A program made the translations under genes and the position numbers. From Pseudomonas citronellolis (lineage in GTDB: Bacteria; Pseudomonadota; Gammaproteobacteria; Pseudomonadales; Pseudomonadaceae), in assembly GCF_029335315.1 (NCBI RefSeq), contig NZ_JARJLT010000201.1, positions 1 to 64,000 on the forward strand: 64,000 nucleotides of DNA, written 5' to 3'. Numbering within the stretch: position 1 is the first letter of the stretch; every line of letters begins with the position of its first letter. Of the stretch, positions 26,432-33,903 are shown piece after piece. Under the pieces are notes generated by a model. The model searched no databases. It saw nothing but the letters and a program-made list of their open reading frames with translations, and was not told where the DNA came from.

Positions 26432-26628
26432 CTAAGAGGGGCTGTAATTGTTGCGCTGGCGACGGAACTCCTCTGCTATCAATCCGGCTTCGATGCGAAA
26501 GGCTGCGGTGAAAGCAGCGGCATTCTGGAAGCCGGCACCATAGGCGACCTGCTCGATCAGCAAATGCCTGTTGGCTAGCAACTGAAAGGTGAACGGTTGC
26601 AGGAACACCGGGCACGGCGGTGTTTTCG
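26432..26628 (-). pseudogene. C-terminal relic of an AraC-family regulator
   Basis: The minus frame ending at the TAG at 26432 reads LLANRHLLIEQVAYGAGFQN then AAAFTAAFRIEAGLIAEEFR, the second helix-turn-helix and signature of AraC proteins. It is open for only about 65 codons up to a stop, with no start. The remainder of the gene is lost. Confidence 0.75.
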
Positions 26629-26700
26629 TCTAAGCCCAACTCTAACCAGCGCGATCACGAAGGCGATTCGTAAAAATATGGGGCGGGTATCGGAAAGCAG

Positions 26701-27612
26701 ATGGTAAAAGGCAAGGACATCTCCATGCGGCAACTCCGTTACTTCGTAGCGGCAGCTGACGCCGGCCAGTTCTCCCAGGCCGCACTCAAGGTGCATGTAT
26801 CGCAATCGGCAATCACTGCGGCCGTCCTGCAGCTTGAGGAAACGTTGGGGGCTAGTTTGTTCGAGCGCTTACCTTATGGAGTGGCACTGACTGCCGAGGG
26901 ACACAAGTTTGCCCTGCATGCCCGACATATTCTAGATACCCTGCAGGATGCCCTCAGTGAGCCGCTGTTGCTCGGTCATTCGATGCAGGGAGTCGTGAGG
27001 GTCGGGGCGTCTTACACGGTGCTAGGCTACTTCCTACCGGCGCTTTTGGCGCGCTTCAAGCGCAGTTACCCTCAAGTGGAAATCAACCTCATCGACATGG
27101 ACCGTTCGAGCATCGAGGCTGCAGTGGCCGACGGTTGCCTTGACCTGGGGTTGGCGATCACCTCCAACAGTCAGGACCTGTCCCGCTTCGAGCATCATGT
27201 ACTGATCCGTTCTCGGCGCCAGCTCTGGCTTGCTAGCCAGCATCCTCTGATGACGGCGAGCTCCGTCACTCTCGAGGATGTCGCCGGGCACGCCTATATT
27301 CTGGCCACAGTGGACGAGGGGGATGTCTCGACTAACCGTTACTGGGAGGCGCAGGGGCTAGCGCCACAGGTGGCGTTCCGCACCTCTTCGATGGAAGCCC
27401 TGCGTGGTCTAGTGGCGCACGGTTTTGGCGTCGCCATCCTGTCCGACATGCTTTATCGCGCCTGGTCCCTGGAGGGCAAGAAAATCGAGGCGCGTCCATT
27501 AGCCGATGCCATTCCGCCCATGGAACTCGGATTGGTTTGGCATCCCGACGCCGACCTACCGGAGCCCGCCCAGGCATTCCGGCAGTTCCTGATCATGGCA
27601 TGTGCTTCCTAA
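26701..27612 (+). CDS. LysR-family transcriptional regulator
   Basis: 303 aa (295 if the in-frame ATG at 26725, MRQLRYFVAAAD, is used, which fits LysR starts better). Helix-turn-helix at about residues 25-45 (GQFSQAALKVHVSQSAITAA), followed by the linker helix ending LFERLPYGVALTAEG, and a two-lobed effector domain from about residue 95 (VVRVGASYTVLGYFLP). A possible activator of neighbouring catabolic genes; target unknown. Confidence 0.9.
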   Translation: MVKGKDISMRQLRYFVAAADAGQFSQAALKVHVSQSAITAAVLQLEETLGASLFERLPYGVALTAEGHKFALHARHILDTLQDALSEPLLLGHSMQGVVRVGASYTVLGYFLPALLARFKRSYPQVEINLIDMDRSSIEAAVADGCLDLGLAITSNSQDLSRFEHHVLIRSRRQLWLASQHPLMTASSVTLEDVAGHAYILATVDEGDVSTNRYWEAQGLAPQVAFRTSSMEALRGLVAHGFGVAILSDMLYRAWSLEGKKIEARPLADAIPPMELGLVWHPDADLPEPAQAFRQFLIMACAS

Positions 27613-27686
27613 ACGCGCTGGTAGACATCGGCCGAGAGGGAGTGCACAGCCCGCCTCGGCTCGATGCGTGCGATCAGGGGCAGTTT

Positions 27687-28235
27687 CTAGTGCTTGTTCA
27701 GCTCGATTTCGATGGCCTGAAGTAGACGCGGATCGTCCGTCGCCACATCCGGGGCGAAGCGGCCAACCACCTGTCCGTCACGGCTGACCAGGAACTTCTC
27801 GAAGTTCCACAGTACCGCGGGAATCGGCCCGGCTTCTATGCCATAGCCTTTGAGACGTTCACGCATCGGACCTTCGCCAACGGTGTGTGGTTGTGCCTCC
27901 GTCAGCAGCCGATACAGGGGATGGCGGTTTTCGCCGGTCACCGCGATCTTGGAGAACAGGGTGAACCGGACGGCGTAGTTCAGTTCGCAGAATGCCTTGA
28001 TTTCCTCGTCGCTGCCGGGCTCCTGTTCCTTGAAGTCATTTGCTGGAAAGCCCAGGATCTCGAGCCCGGCCGCACCCTTGTCCTCGTAGAGCTTTTCCAG
28101 ACCAGCATACTGGGGGGTGAGCCCGCACTTCGAAGCAACGTTCACCACCAGCAGTACCTTACCCTTGAAGCGCTTGAGCGTCAGGGCATCGCCTTCGATG
28201 CTCTTGAGAGGGATGTCGTAGATCGCCTGGGTCAT
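27687..28235 (-). CDS. Glutathione peroxidase family protein
   Basis: 182-aa thiol peroxidase. Peroxidatic Cys37 in NVASKCGLTPQY; the WNFEKFLV segment carries the conserved Trp-Asn. The Gln loop reads FPANDFKEQEPGS rather than the more usual FPCNQFGGQEPG, a variant seen in some bacterial members. AAGGAGC precedes the ATG with an A-rich AGAACAACA. Likely detoxifies hydroperoxides arising during oxygenase chemistry; it is only 40 bp downstream of the SDR and likely co-transcribed with it. Confidence 0.9.
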   Translation of the reverse strand: MTQAIYDIPLKSIEGDALTLKRFKGKVLLVVNVASKCGLTPQYAGLEKLYEDKGAAGLEILGFPANDFKEQEPGSDEEIKAFCELNYAVRFTLFSKIAVTGENRHPLYRLLTEAQPHTVGEGPMRERLKGYGIEAGPIPAVLWNFEKFLVSRDGQVVGRFAPDVATDDPRLLQAIEIELNKH

Positions 28236-28275
28236 GTTGTTCTGCTCCTTTCGTTTGAGGCGGGAATCGGTTCTC

Positions 28276-29118
28276 TCAGGCTTGTTCGTTGCGCTTCCGG
28301 GCTGTTTCGACGAAATCGCGCTTGAGAGTCGGGAAATAGGCTATCTGCCCACCCATGCCGCCGCTGATATCGATGGACGCGGCGCTGATGAACGCAGCGT
28401 ACTCACTGGCCAGGAACAGAGCCATGCCGGCGACGTCCTCAGGCTTGCCGAAGCGGCCGAGTGGAACCACCTTGAGTACCATCTCGTTGAACTCCTCGCG
28501 GCTTACGCCTGGTGGCATCTCCTTGTAATGGCGCTCCCACTGCCCGGTGTCGATCCAGCCCATGTTCAGGCTGTTGACGAGGATGTTGTCTCGCGCCAGG
28601 GACATGCCCAGTGAGCGCGAGAGGGCGATGCAGGAGGCTCGATTGATCACCGAGGGGATGCCGTCCGGGGTGGGCACGCTCCCGGCGAGGGCGTTGATTT
28701 CTATGATCCGTCCCCAGTGCTGAGCGCGCATGTATGGAACCACTGCCTGGACGAAACGATAGTGACCCATCTGCAGGATATTGGCGTGTTCGAGGATGGC
28801 CTCTGGCGTCAGGGTGTCCAGGTTGCCGCCTTTGCCTTGACCTGCATTGTTGACCAGGACGTCCACTCCGCCCCAGGTCTCGGCCACCTCGGTGACAAAT
28901 GCCTTGACTCTCGTTGTATCGGTGACATCGACGGCACGAGCAATGACGGCCTGCGCGGTTCTTTGCAGTTCCTGGCCAGCGCTCGTCACAGCTTCCAAGG
29001 TGCGGGCGCAAATAGCCACTTTCGCGCCTTCGTCGGCAAATGCTTGGGCGATTGCCTTACCAATGCCTCGCGACGCGCCGGTCACGATGACTCGTTTACC
29101 TCTGAGGTCGATGTGCAT
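28276..29118 (-). CDS. Short-chain dehydrogenase/reductase lacking the catalytic triad
   Basis: 280 aa from the ATG at 29118, with AGGAG ahead. The cofactor fold is normal (VTGASRGIGKAIA at about residues 13-25; NNAG near 91). The catalytic residues are not: the usual Ser is Ala in IIEINALAGSV, the YxxxK motif reads SVINR (Tyr to Ser, Lys to Arg), and the following ASCIALSRSLGMSLA aligns normally. It may bind NAD(P) without classical SDR chemistry, or use a different mechanism. Divergent from the DUF1302 operon with palindrome C between. Confidence 0.87.
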   Translation of the reverse strand: MHIDLRGKRVIVTGASRGIGKAIAQAFADEGAKVAICARTLEAVTSAGQELQRTAQAVIARAVDVTDTTRVKAFVTEVAETWGGVDVLVNNAGQGKGGNLDTLTPEAILEHANILQMGHYRFVQAVVPYMRAQHWGRIIEINALAGSVPTPDGIPSVINRASCIALSRSLGMSLARDNILVNSLNMGWIDTGQWERHYKEMPPGVSREEFNEMVLKVVPLGRFGKPEDVAGMALFLASEYAAFISAASIDISGGMGGQIAYFPTLKRDFVETARKRNEQA

Positions 29119-29216
29119 GGAGTCTCCTGTTGTTGCCGATGGCCGAAGGTATCCGATGGATGCCAGCCTGTTGAGCCGCATTAAATCCTAGGGAGCGGGT
29201 TTTTTAAAGAAAATAT

Positions 29217-29241
29217 TGAACAAAAAAACTCGTTGTGTTTA
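29217..29241. promoter_or_regulatory. Palindromic operator, site C
   Basis: TGAACA-N13-TGTTTA in the divergent region between the SDR (minus) and the DUF1302 gene (plus). Confidence 0.65.
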
Positions 29242-29552
29242 TTTTGTGTTCGCCTCTCGCACTCTGCCTGGCCCGGCGTCTGTGAAGGTCCCATATGGGG
29301 CCAAGCTGCGTGTATTCCGGGAGCGTGGGGCGCCTCTAAGCAGGGAGCTCAGTGCGCGTGTATTATTCTGAGTATAGAATTGAAATCTGCATATGGAATT
29401 TTTTGCAGTAGTCGGCTAGGGTGCTGATAGGTTTGATGGAACGTTTCTGCGATTGTTGTACATAAATTGCCGAGGGGCTCAGGCGAGGCCGGTAGGGGCA
29501 GTAGTGCGATTCCGCTCCTAAGTGTTTGAAAATAAAAATAAAAGGATCTGAG

Positions 29553-31217
29553 ATGAACGCGATGGCAATGAAGATGTCTGGGCGCAAGTCCCTCGTTCTC
29601 AGCGGTCTGGCCTTGGCTGTAATGGGGCAGGTCGGTGGCGTGATGGCGATGGATATCGATGTCGGTAACCCCGACCTGCGACTGCGCTGGGACAACACCG
29701 TGCGGTACAACCTCGGGGTTCGGACTGAGGGGCAGGATCACAAGATCATGAACAACCCGAACTACGACGAGTCCGATGGCAAGTTCGACAAAGGCGATAT
29801 CGTCACCAATCGCCTTGATTTGCTCAGTGAGATTGACCTCTCCTTCCGCGATCAGTACGGCGCACGCCTGAGCGCCGCGGCCTGGTACGACGATGCCTAC
29901 CACGATACTGACGTGAAGAGTAACGTCCCGGGCTATTCGACCAGTTACAACCGGGATCGATACAGTTCCGAAACCAAACGTTATGCACTCGGCCCCTCCG
30001 GTGAAATCCTGGATGCCTTTGTGTGGAGCAACTTTCAGTTGGGGCAGACGCCCGTCAACGTCAAGGTTGGCCGGCACACCAACTACTGGGGGGAGGGGCT
30101 ACTGTTCGGCGCCCATGCAGTGTCTTATTCCCAGGCACCTACCGATGGCATGAAAGCAGTGACCAGTCCAGGTATTGAGACTAAAGAGGTATTCCTGCCG
30201 ATCGGGCAGATTTCGGCGAAAGCCCAAGTCACCGACAACCTCTCCATTGCCGGTCAGTATTTCTACGAGTGGGATAACACCCGCTTCCCGTACGGTGGAA
30301 CCTACTTCGGCGCAGCCGACCCCTTCTTCGAAGGCCCTGACAGGTTGCCTGCGGCTCCAGGCTTCAATCTCAATCATGCGTCTTCTAAGCGTGGGCGCGA
30401 TGGCGAGAACTGGGGAGTGATGGCCAAGCTAAATGTCGAGGCTATCGAAACTACTTTCGGTGCTTACTATCGCCAGTTCGACGATTACCAACCCTGGCTA
30501 TCGCCACAGGTGGATGCTGCTCATCGCCAATATCGACTGGTTTATCCGCGGGATGTCAAGTTGCTGGGGGTCAGTGCTTCCCGGGCTATCGGCAGCGCTG
30601 CAGTAGGTGCTGAGCTGTCCTATCGCAAGGATGGGGCGCTCAATGCTACGGGGGTTAGCCTGCTGGACGACGAGGGGCCGCGTGGCGACACCATCCACTT
30701 CGTGGCCAACGCCGTGTACGGTGTGCCGCGTAACTTCATCGCCGATAACGCAACGCTGGTTACTGAGTTCGCTTACAGCCATTTGGATAAGGTGACGGAG
30801 CACGAGGAGCTGTACAAGGGAGAAGGCTACAACTGCGTAGATGTTCAAACCGGTGGTAAGGGGGACAAATCCGATGGTTGCTCTACCCGTGACTACTATG
30901 CAGTGGCGGTGAACTACACCCCGCAATATGTCGAAATCCTGCCATCGTGGACCCTTGATGTGCCGCTGACCATTAACTATGGCCTGCATGGCAATGCCGC
31001 CAGCGCAGGCGGTGGCAGTGAGGGCGCGCTTTCATGGTCGGTCGGTGCCAAGATGACCTACCGCCAGGAACATGAATTCAGCCTGCGCTATGCCGACGTA
31101 TCCGCGCAGGAGAAGAACTCCCTGAATGCCAATGGCGAGCGGATGGTCAATGGCAACGGTAACGTTGGCGGGACCGACCGTGGTTGGTTGGTCTTCACCT
31201 ACAAAACCTCCTTTTAA
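29553..31217 (+). CDS. DUF1302 outer-membrane protein
   Basis: 554 aa from the ATG at 29553 with AAAAGG upstream. Signal peptide about residues 10-34 (SLVLSGLALAVMGQVGGVMA). The mature chain is rich in aromatic and charged residues in alternating strands and ends in WLVFTYKTSF with a terminal Phe, as outer-membrane barrels do. DUF1302 proteins typically accompany DUF1329 and MMPL genes in clusters for hydrophobic substrates. It starts the envelope operon. An A-rich AATAAAAATAAAA stretch precedes the ribosome-binding site. Confidence 0.88.
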   Translation: MNAMAMKMSGRKSLVLSGLALAVMGQVGGVMAMDIDVGNPDLRLRWDNTVRYNLGVRTEGQDHKIMNNPNYDESDGKFDKGDIVTNRLDLLSEIDLSFRDQYGARLSAAAWYDDAYHDTDVKSNVPGYSTSYNRDRYSSETKRYALGPSGEILDAFVWSNFQLGQTPVNVKVGRHTNYWGEGLLFGAHAVSYSQAPTDGMKAVTSPGIETKEVFLPIGQISAKAQVTDNLSIAGQYFYEWDNTRFPYGGTYFGAADPFFEGPDRLPAAPGFNLNHASSKRGRDGENWGVMAKLNVEAIETTFGAYYRQFDDYQPWLSPQVDAAHRQYRLVYPRDVKLLGVSASRAIGSAAVGAELSYRKDGALNATGVSLLDDEGPRGDTIHFVANAVYGVPRNFIADNATLVTEFAYSHLDKVTEHEELYKGEGYNCVDVQTGGKGDKSDGCSTRDYYAVAVNYTPQYVEILPSWTLDVPLTINYGLHGNAASAGGGSEGALSWSVGAKMTYRQEHEFSLRYADVSAQEKNSLNANGERMVNGNGNVGGTDRGWLVFTYKTSF

Positions 31218-31241
31218 TAATTCCAAGAACGGAGACTGGTC

Positions 31242-32609
31242 ATGAAACTTCGACTCGCCTTAGCCCTTGCCTTTAGTGGACTCTCTTTGCCGGTACTGGC
31301 TGCAGTGAGCCAGCAGGAGGCCGCTGAACTTGGCAAGGACCTGACGCCCTGGGGGGCGATCAAAGCTGGTAATGCCGATGGCACCATCCCTGCCTATGAG
31401 GGGGGGCTGAAGAAGGCCCCGCCTGGGTTCCAGCCGGACAGTGGATTCTGGGTCGATCCCTTCAAGGATGAGAAACCCCTGTTCCGCATCACTGCTGCGA
31501 ATGCCGACAAGTACGCGGACAAGCTCAGTGAGGGACAAAAGGCCCTCCTCAAGCGCAATCCTGATACCTGGTACATGGATATCTACCCAAGCCATCGGAC
31601 AACCGCCTATCCCGACGCAGTGGTAAACGCCACACTACGCAATGCCACCGGCTGCCAGGTGCAAAAGGATGGCCTAGCGGTCGACCCTGCCTGTCGTGGC
31701 GGCCTGCCGTTCCCTATCCCGAAGAACGGCAACGAGGTGATGTGGAATCAGCAACTGCGCTACAAGATTGGTCCGGGCTATTCCACCACCAGCTCTTCCA
31801 ATAGCTGGGTGATAGATACGAATGGCCAAGTGACTAAGACCGCTGAGCAGGCGACCTTCGAAGAAACGCCGTTCTACCAGACCAGCCAGGCTGATCGCGA
31901 TCCGATGATGTACGCCAGGGTGTATTCGCTGAACAACTTCCCCGCGCGGCGGGCGGGAGAGGTGATCGTCCTCAACGATTACCTCGATCCGGAATCCAAG
32001 CCGCGCCGTTCCTTCAGCTACACCCCAGGGCAGCGCCGGGTCAAGTTGGCTCCTGAGTTCAACTTCGACACTCCTGTAGCTAGCCAGGGTGGAGTGACTT
32101 TGTTCGATGAACTGCAGATGTTCTCTGGTAGCCAGGACCGCTTCGACTACAAACTGGTAGGCCGTAAGGAAATGTACATTCCCTATAACGCCTACAAGTT
32201 CTACTTCGGTTGCAAGCAGGACGAGCAATTCCTCAAGAGTCACGCCAACCCCGCTTGCGAGCGCTGGGAGCTGCACCGTGTCTGGGTGGTCGAAGCCACG
32301 CTCAAGCCGGGCATGCGCCACGTCTACAGCAAGCGTACCTACTACCTCGACGAAGATACCTTCGGCATCGGCCTTTACGACGCCTGGGACAAGAGCGGTG
32401 CACTGTACCGGTCGATCTTCCTCAGTGGCGTGCAGATCTACGACAAGAACATCCCGTACAACGTTAAAAACGTCGTGTACGACTTCAACAAGGGGATGTG
32501 GGCACTGCTGAACGATGCGCTTAAAGGTGGTTATCGCTTCACCGATGTGCCCTATTCGGAACGTCAGATGAACCCGGAGGCGATCGTTTCCCGCGTCACT
32601 CAGCGTTGA
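31242..32609 (+). CDS. DUF1329 periplasmic/outer-membrane-associated protein
   Basis: 455 aa, signal peptide residues 1-20 (LSLPVLA). The mature part starts AVSQQEAAELGKDLTPWGAI and contains GTIPAYEGG and PNPDTWYMDIYPSH-like segments typical of DUF1329, a fold related to LolB/outer-membrane lipid carriers. It follows the DUF1302 gene by 24 bp, with GGAG ahead. Probably works with DUF1302 and MMPL proteins in moving a lipophilic compound across the envelope. Confidence 0.88.
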   Translation: MKLRLALALAFSGLSLPVLAAVSQQEAAELGKDLTPWGAIKAGNADGTIPAYEGGLKKAPPGFQPDSGFWVDPFKDEKPLFRITAANADKYADKLSEGQKALLKRNPDTWYMDIYPSHRTTAYPDAVVNATLRNATGCQVQKDGLAVDPACRGGLPFPIPKNGNEVMWNQQLRYKIGPGYSTTSSSNSWVIDTNGQVTKTAEQATFEETPFYQTSQADRDPMMYARVYSLNNFPARRAGEVIVLNDYLDPESKPRRSFSYTPGQRRVKLAPEFNFDTPVASQGGVTLFDELQMFSGSQDRFDYKLVGRKEMYIPYNAYKFYFGCKQDEQFLKSHANPACERWELHRVWVVEATLKPGMRHVYSKRTYYLDEDTFGIGLYDAWDKSGALYRSIFLSGVQIYDKNIPYNVKNVVYDFNKGMWALLNDALKGGYRFTDVPYSERQMNPEAIVSRVTQR

Positions 32610-32655
32610 CTGTGAGCCTGCGCGATATTGCTTGCGTGGGCAGATGACAAGAAAT

Positions 32656-32692
32656 GGGCGCGCCGGTGTGGTTGCTTTGGCCGGACGCGCCC
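32656..32692 (+). other. Intercistronic hairpin in the envelope operon
   Basis: GGGCGCG (32656) pairs with CGCGCCC (32686), with CCGG pairing inside. No T-run follows, so it is more likely an mRNA stability or attenuation element than a full terminator. Confidence 0.4.
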
Positions 32693-32712
32693 GGTGGTTG
32701 AGGAAAATAACA

Positions 32713-33870
32713 ATGACAAGCCCTTGCCGTGACCTGATCCACTCGATGCACCGCCTGCTGACTGGCAGATGGCAAGTTCGCCGGCAGGTACTGTTGGCTG
32801 TGGCTTCGACCTCTCTGTTGCTGTCCGCTTCGTCGTTTGCTGGTGCGGCGACGGTTGTCGGGCATGACGTCCTGAGCAAGCCTGCTCTGAAGATAAGCCC
32901 CCATATACGCCCTCCAATGGTTGCTGTGACCTACTCGGGCGAGGCACTGCTCGGTGTCGGTCCACATGGTGTGATCCTGCGCTCGGAAGACTATGGCCAG
33001 AATTGGAGCCAGGTTCCCAGTCCAGTTTCCAGCGACCTGGTGCAAGTACGCTTCACCGATCCGAAGAATGGCTGGATTGTCGGCCACGACGCTTTGCTAT
33101 TGCACAGCGGTGACGGTGGTCGGAGCTGGCAGGTACGCCTGGATGGAAGACAGGTGCTTGTGTTGCTGCGCGAGTACTACTCGCGAGCAGAGAAAGCCGG
33201 AGATCAGCAGGCTGGCGACTTGCTGCGTGAAATTGACCTAGCAATGAAAACCTCTGCGACACCGGATGTCTTGCCCACCCCGTTGCTCGATGTCTCCTTC
33301 GATGACAAGGGTACCGGCTTTGTAGTCGGCGCTTTCGGACTCATGCTGCGCAGCGAAGATGCAGGAGCCACCTGGGAGCCCTGGATTGAGCGCGCAGATA
33401 ACGAGCGGCGGATGCATCTCTATGGTCTTGCCCAACACCACGGTCAGTTTTACGCCTGTGGTGAGCAAGGGCTACTGATGCGCTTGGACGCCGAGTCGCA
33501 GCGCTTCGTTAGAGTCGAGACGCCCTATGGCGGAACCTTCTTTGGTGTTGCCGCGCATGATGGCTTGCTGCTTGCCTATGGCCTGCGCGGAAATCTGTAT
33601 GCCAGCCAGGATGATGGCCGGGACTGGCGCAAGGTGGAAGCCGGATTGGACAGCAGTGTGGTGGGCCTGGTTGAAGAAGCGGGTTCGCTGGTGCTGGTCA
33701 GCCAGAGCGGGCGGTTGGCGGTACTCGAACCGAGTTCATTGCTGGTGCGGCCCCTCGAGCCGATGCGCTCCAGCGAAGTTTATGCGGCGAGCCGAACTGG
33801 ACAGGATGGCCACTTGCTTGTTGCTACCTATGCCGGCGCACGGGTAGTGCAGATCGCTACGGCGAAATAA
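32713..33870 (+). CDS. YCF48-like / BNR-repeat exported protein
   Basis: 385 aa from the ATG at 32713 (GAGGAAA ahead; AATAACAA overlaps the start). Hydrophobic signal segment about residues 24-44 (LLAVASTSLLLSASSFAGA). The mature part is a beta-propeller with BNR-like repeats: VILRSEDYGQNWSQV, LLLHSGDGGRSWQV, LMLRSEDAGATWEPW, NLYASQDDGRDWRKV. Such photosystem II stability factor-like proteins are regularly encoded beside MMPL transporters. Role: periplasmic partner of the transporter, inferred. Confidence 0.85.
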   Translation: MTSPCRDLIHSMHRLLTGRWQVRRQVLLAVASTSLLLSASSFAGAATVVGHDVLSKPALKISPHIRPPMVAVTYSGEALLGVGPHGVILRSEDYGQNWSQVPSPVSSDLVQVRFTDPKNGWIVGHDALLLHSGDGGRSWQVRLDGRQVLVLLREYYSRAEKAGDQQAGDLLREIDLAMKTSATPDVLPTPLLDVSFDDKGTGFVVGAFGLMLRSEDAGATWEPWIERADNERRMHLYGLAQHHGQFYACGEQGLLMRLDAESQRFVRVETPYGGTFFGVAAHDGLLLAYGLRGNLYASQDDGRDWRKVEAGLDSSVVGLVEEAGSLVLVSQSGRLAVLEPSSLLVRPLEPMRSSEVYAASRTGQDGHLLVATYAGARVVQIATAK

Positions 33871-33903
33871 ACCAGCGGCTTACCCTCCAGAGAGAGCGTA
33901 GAA

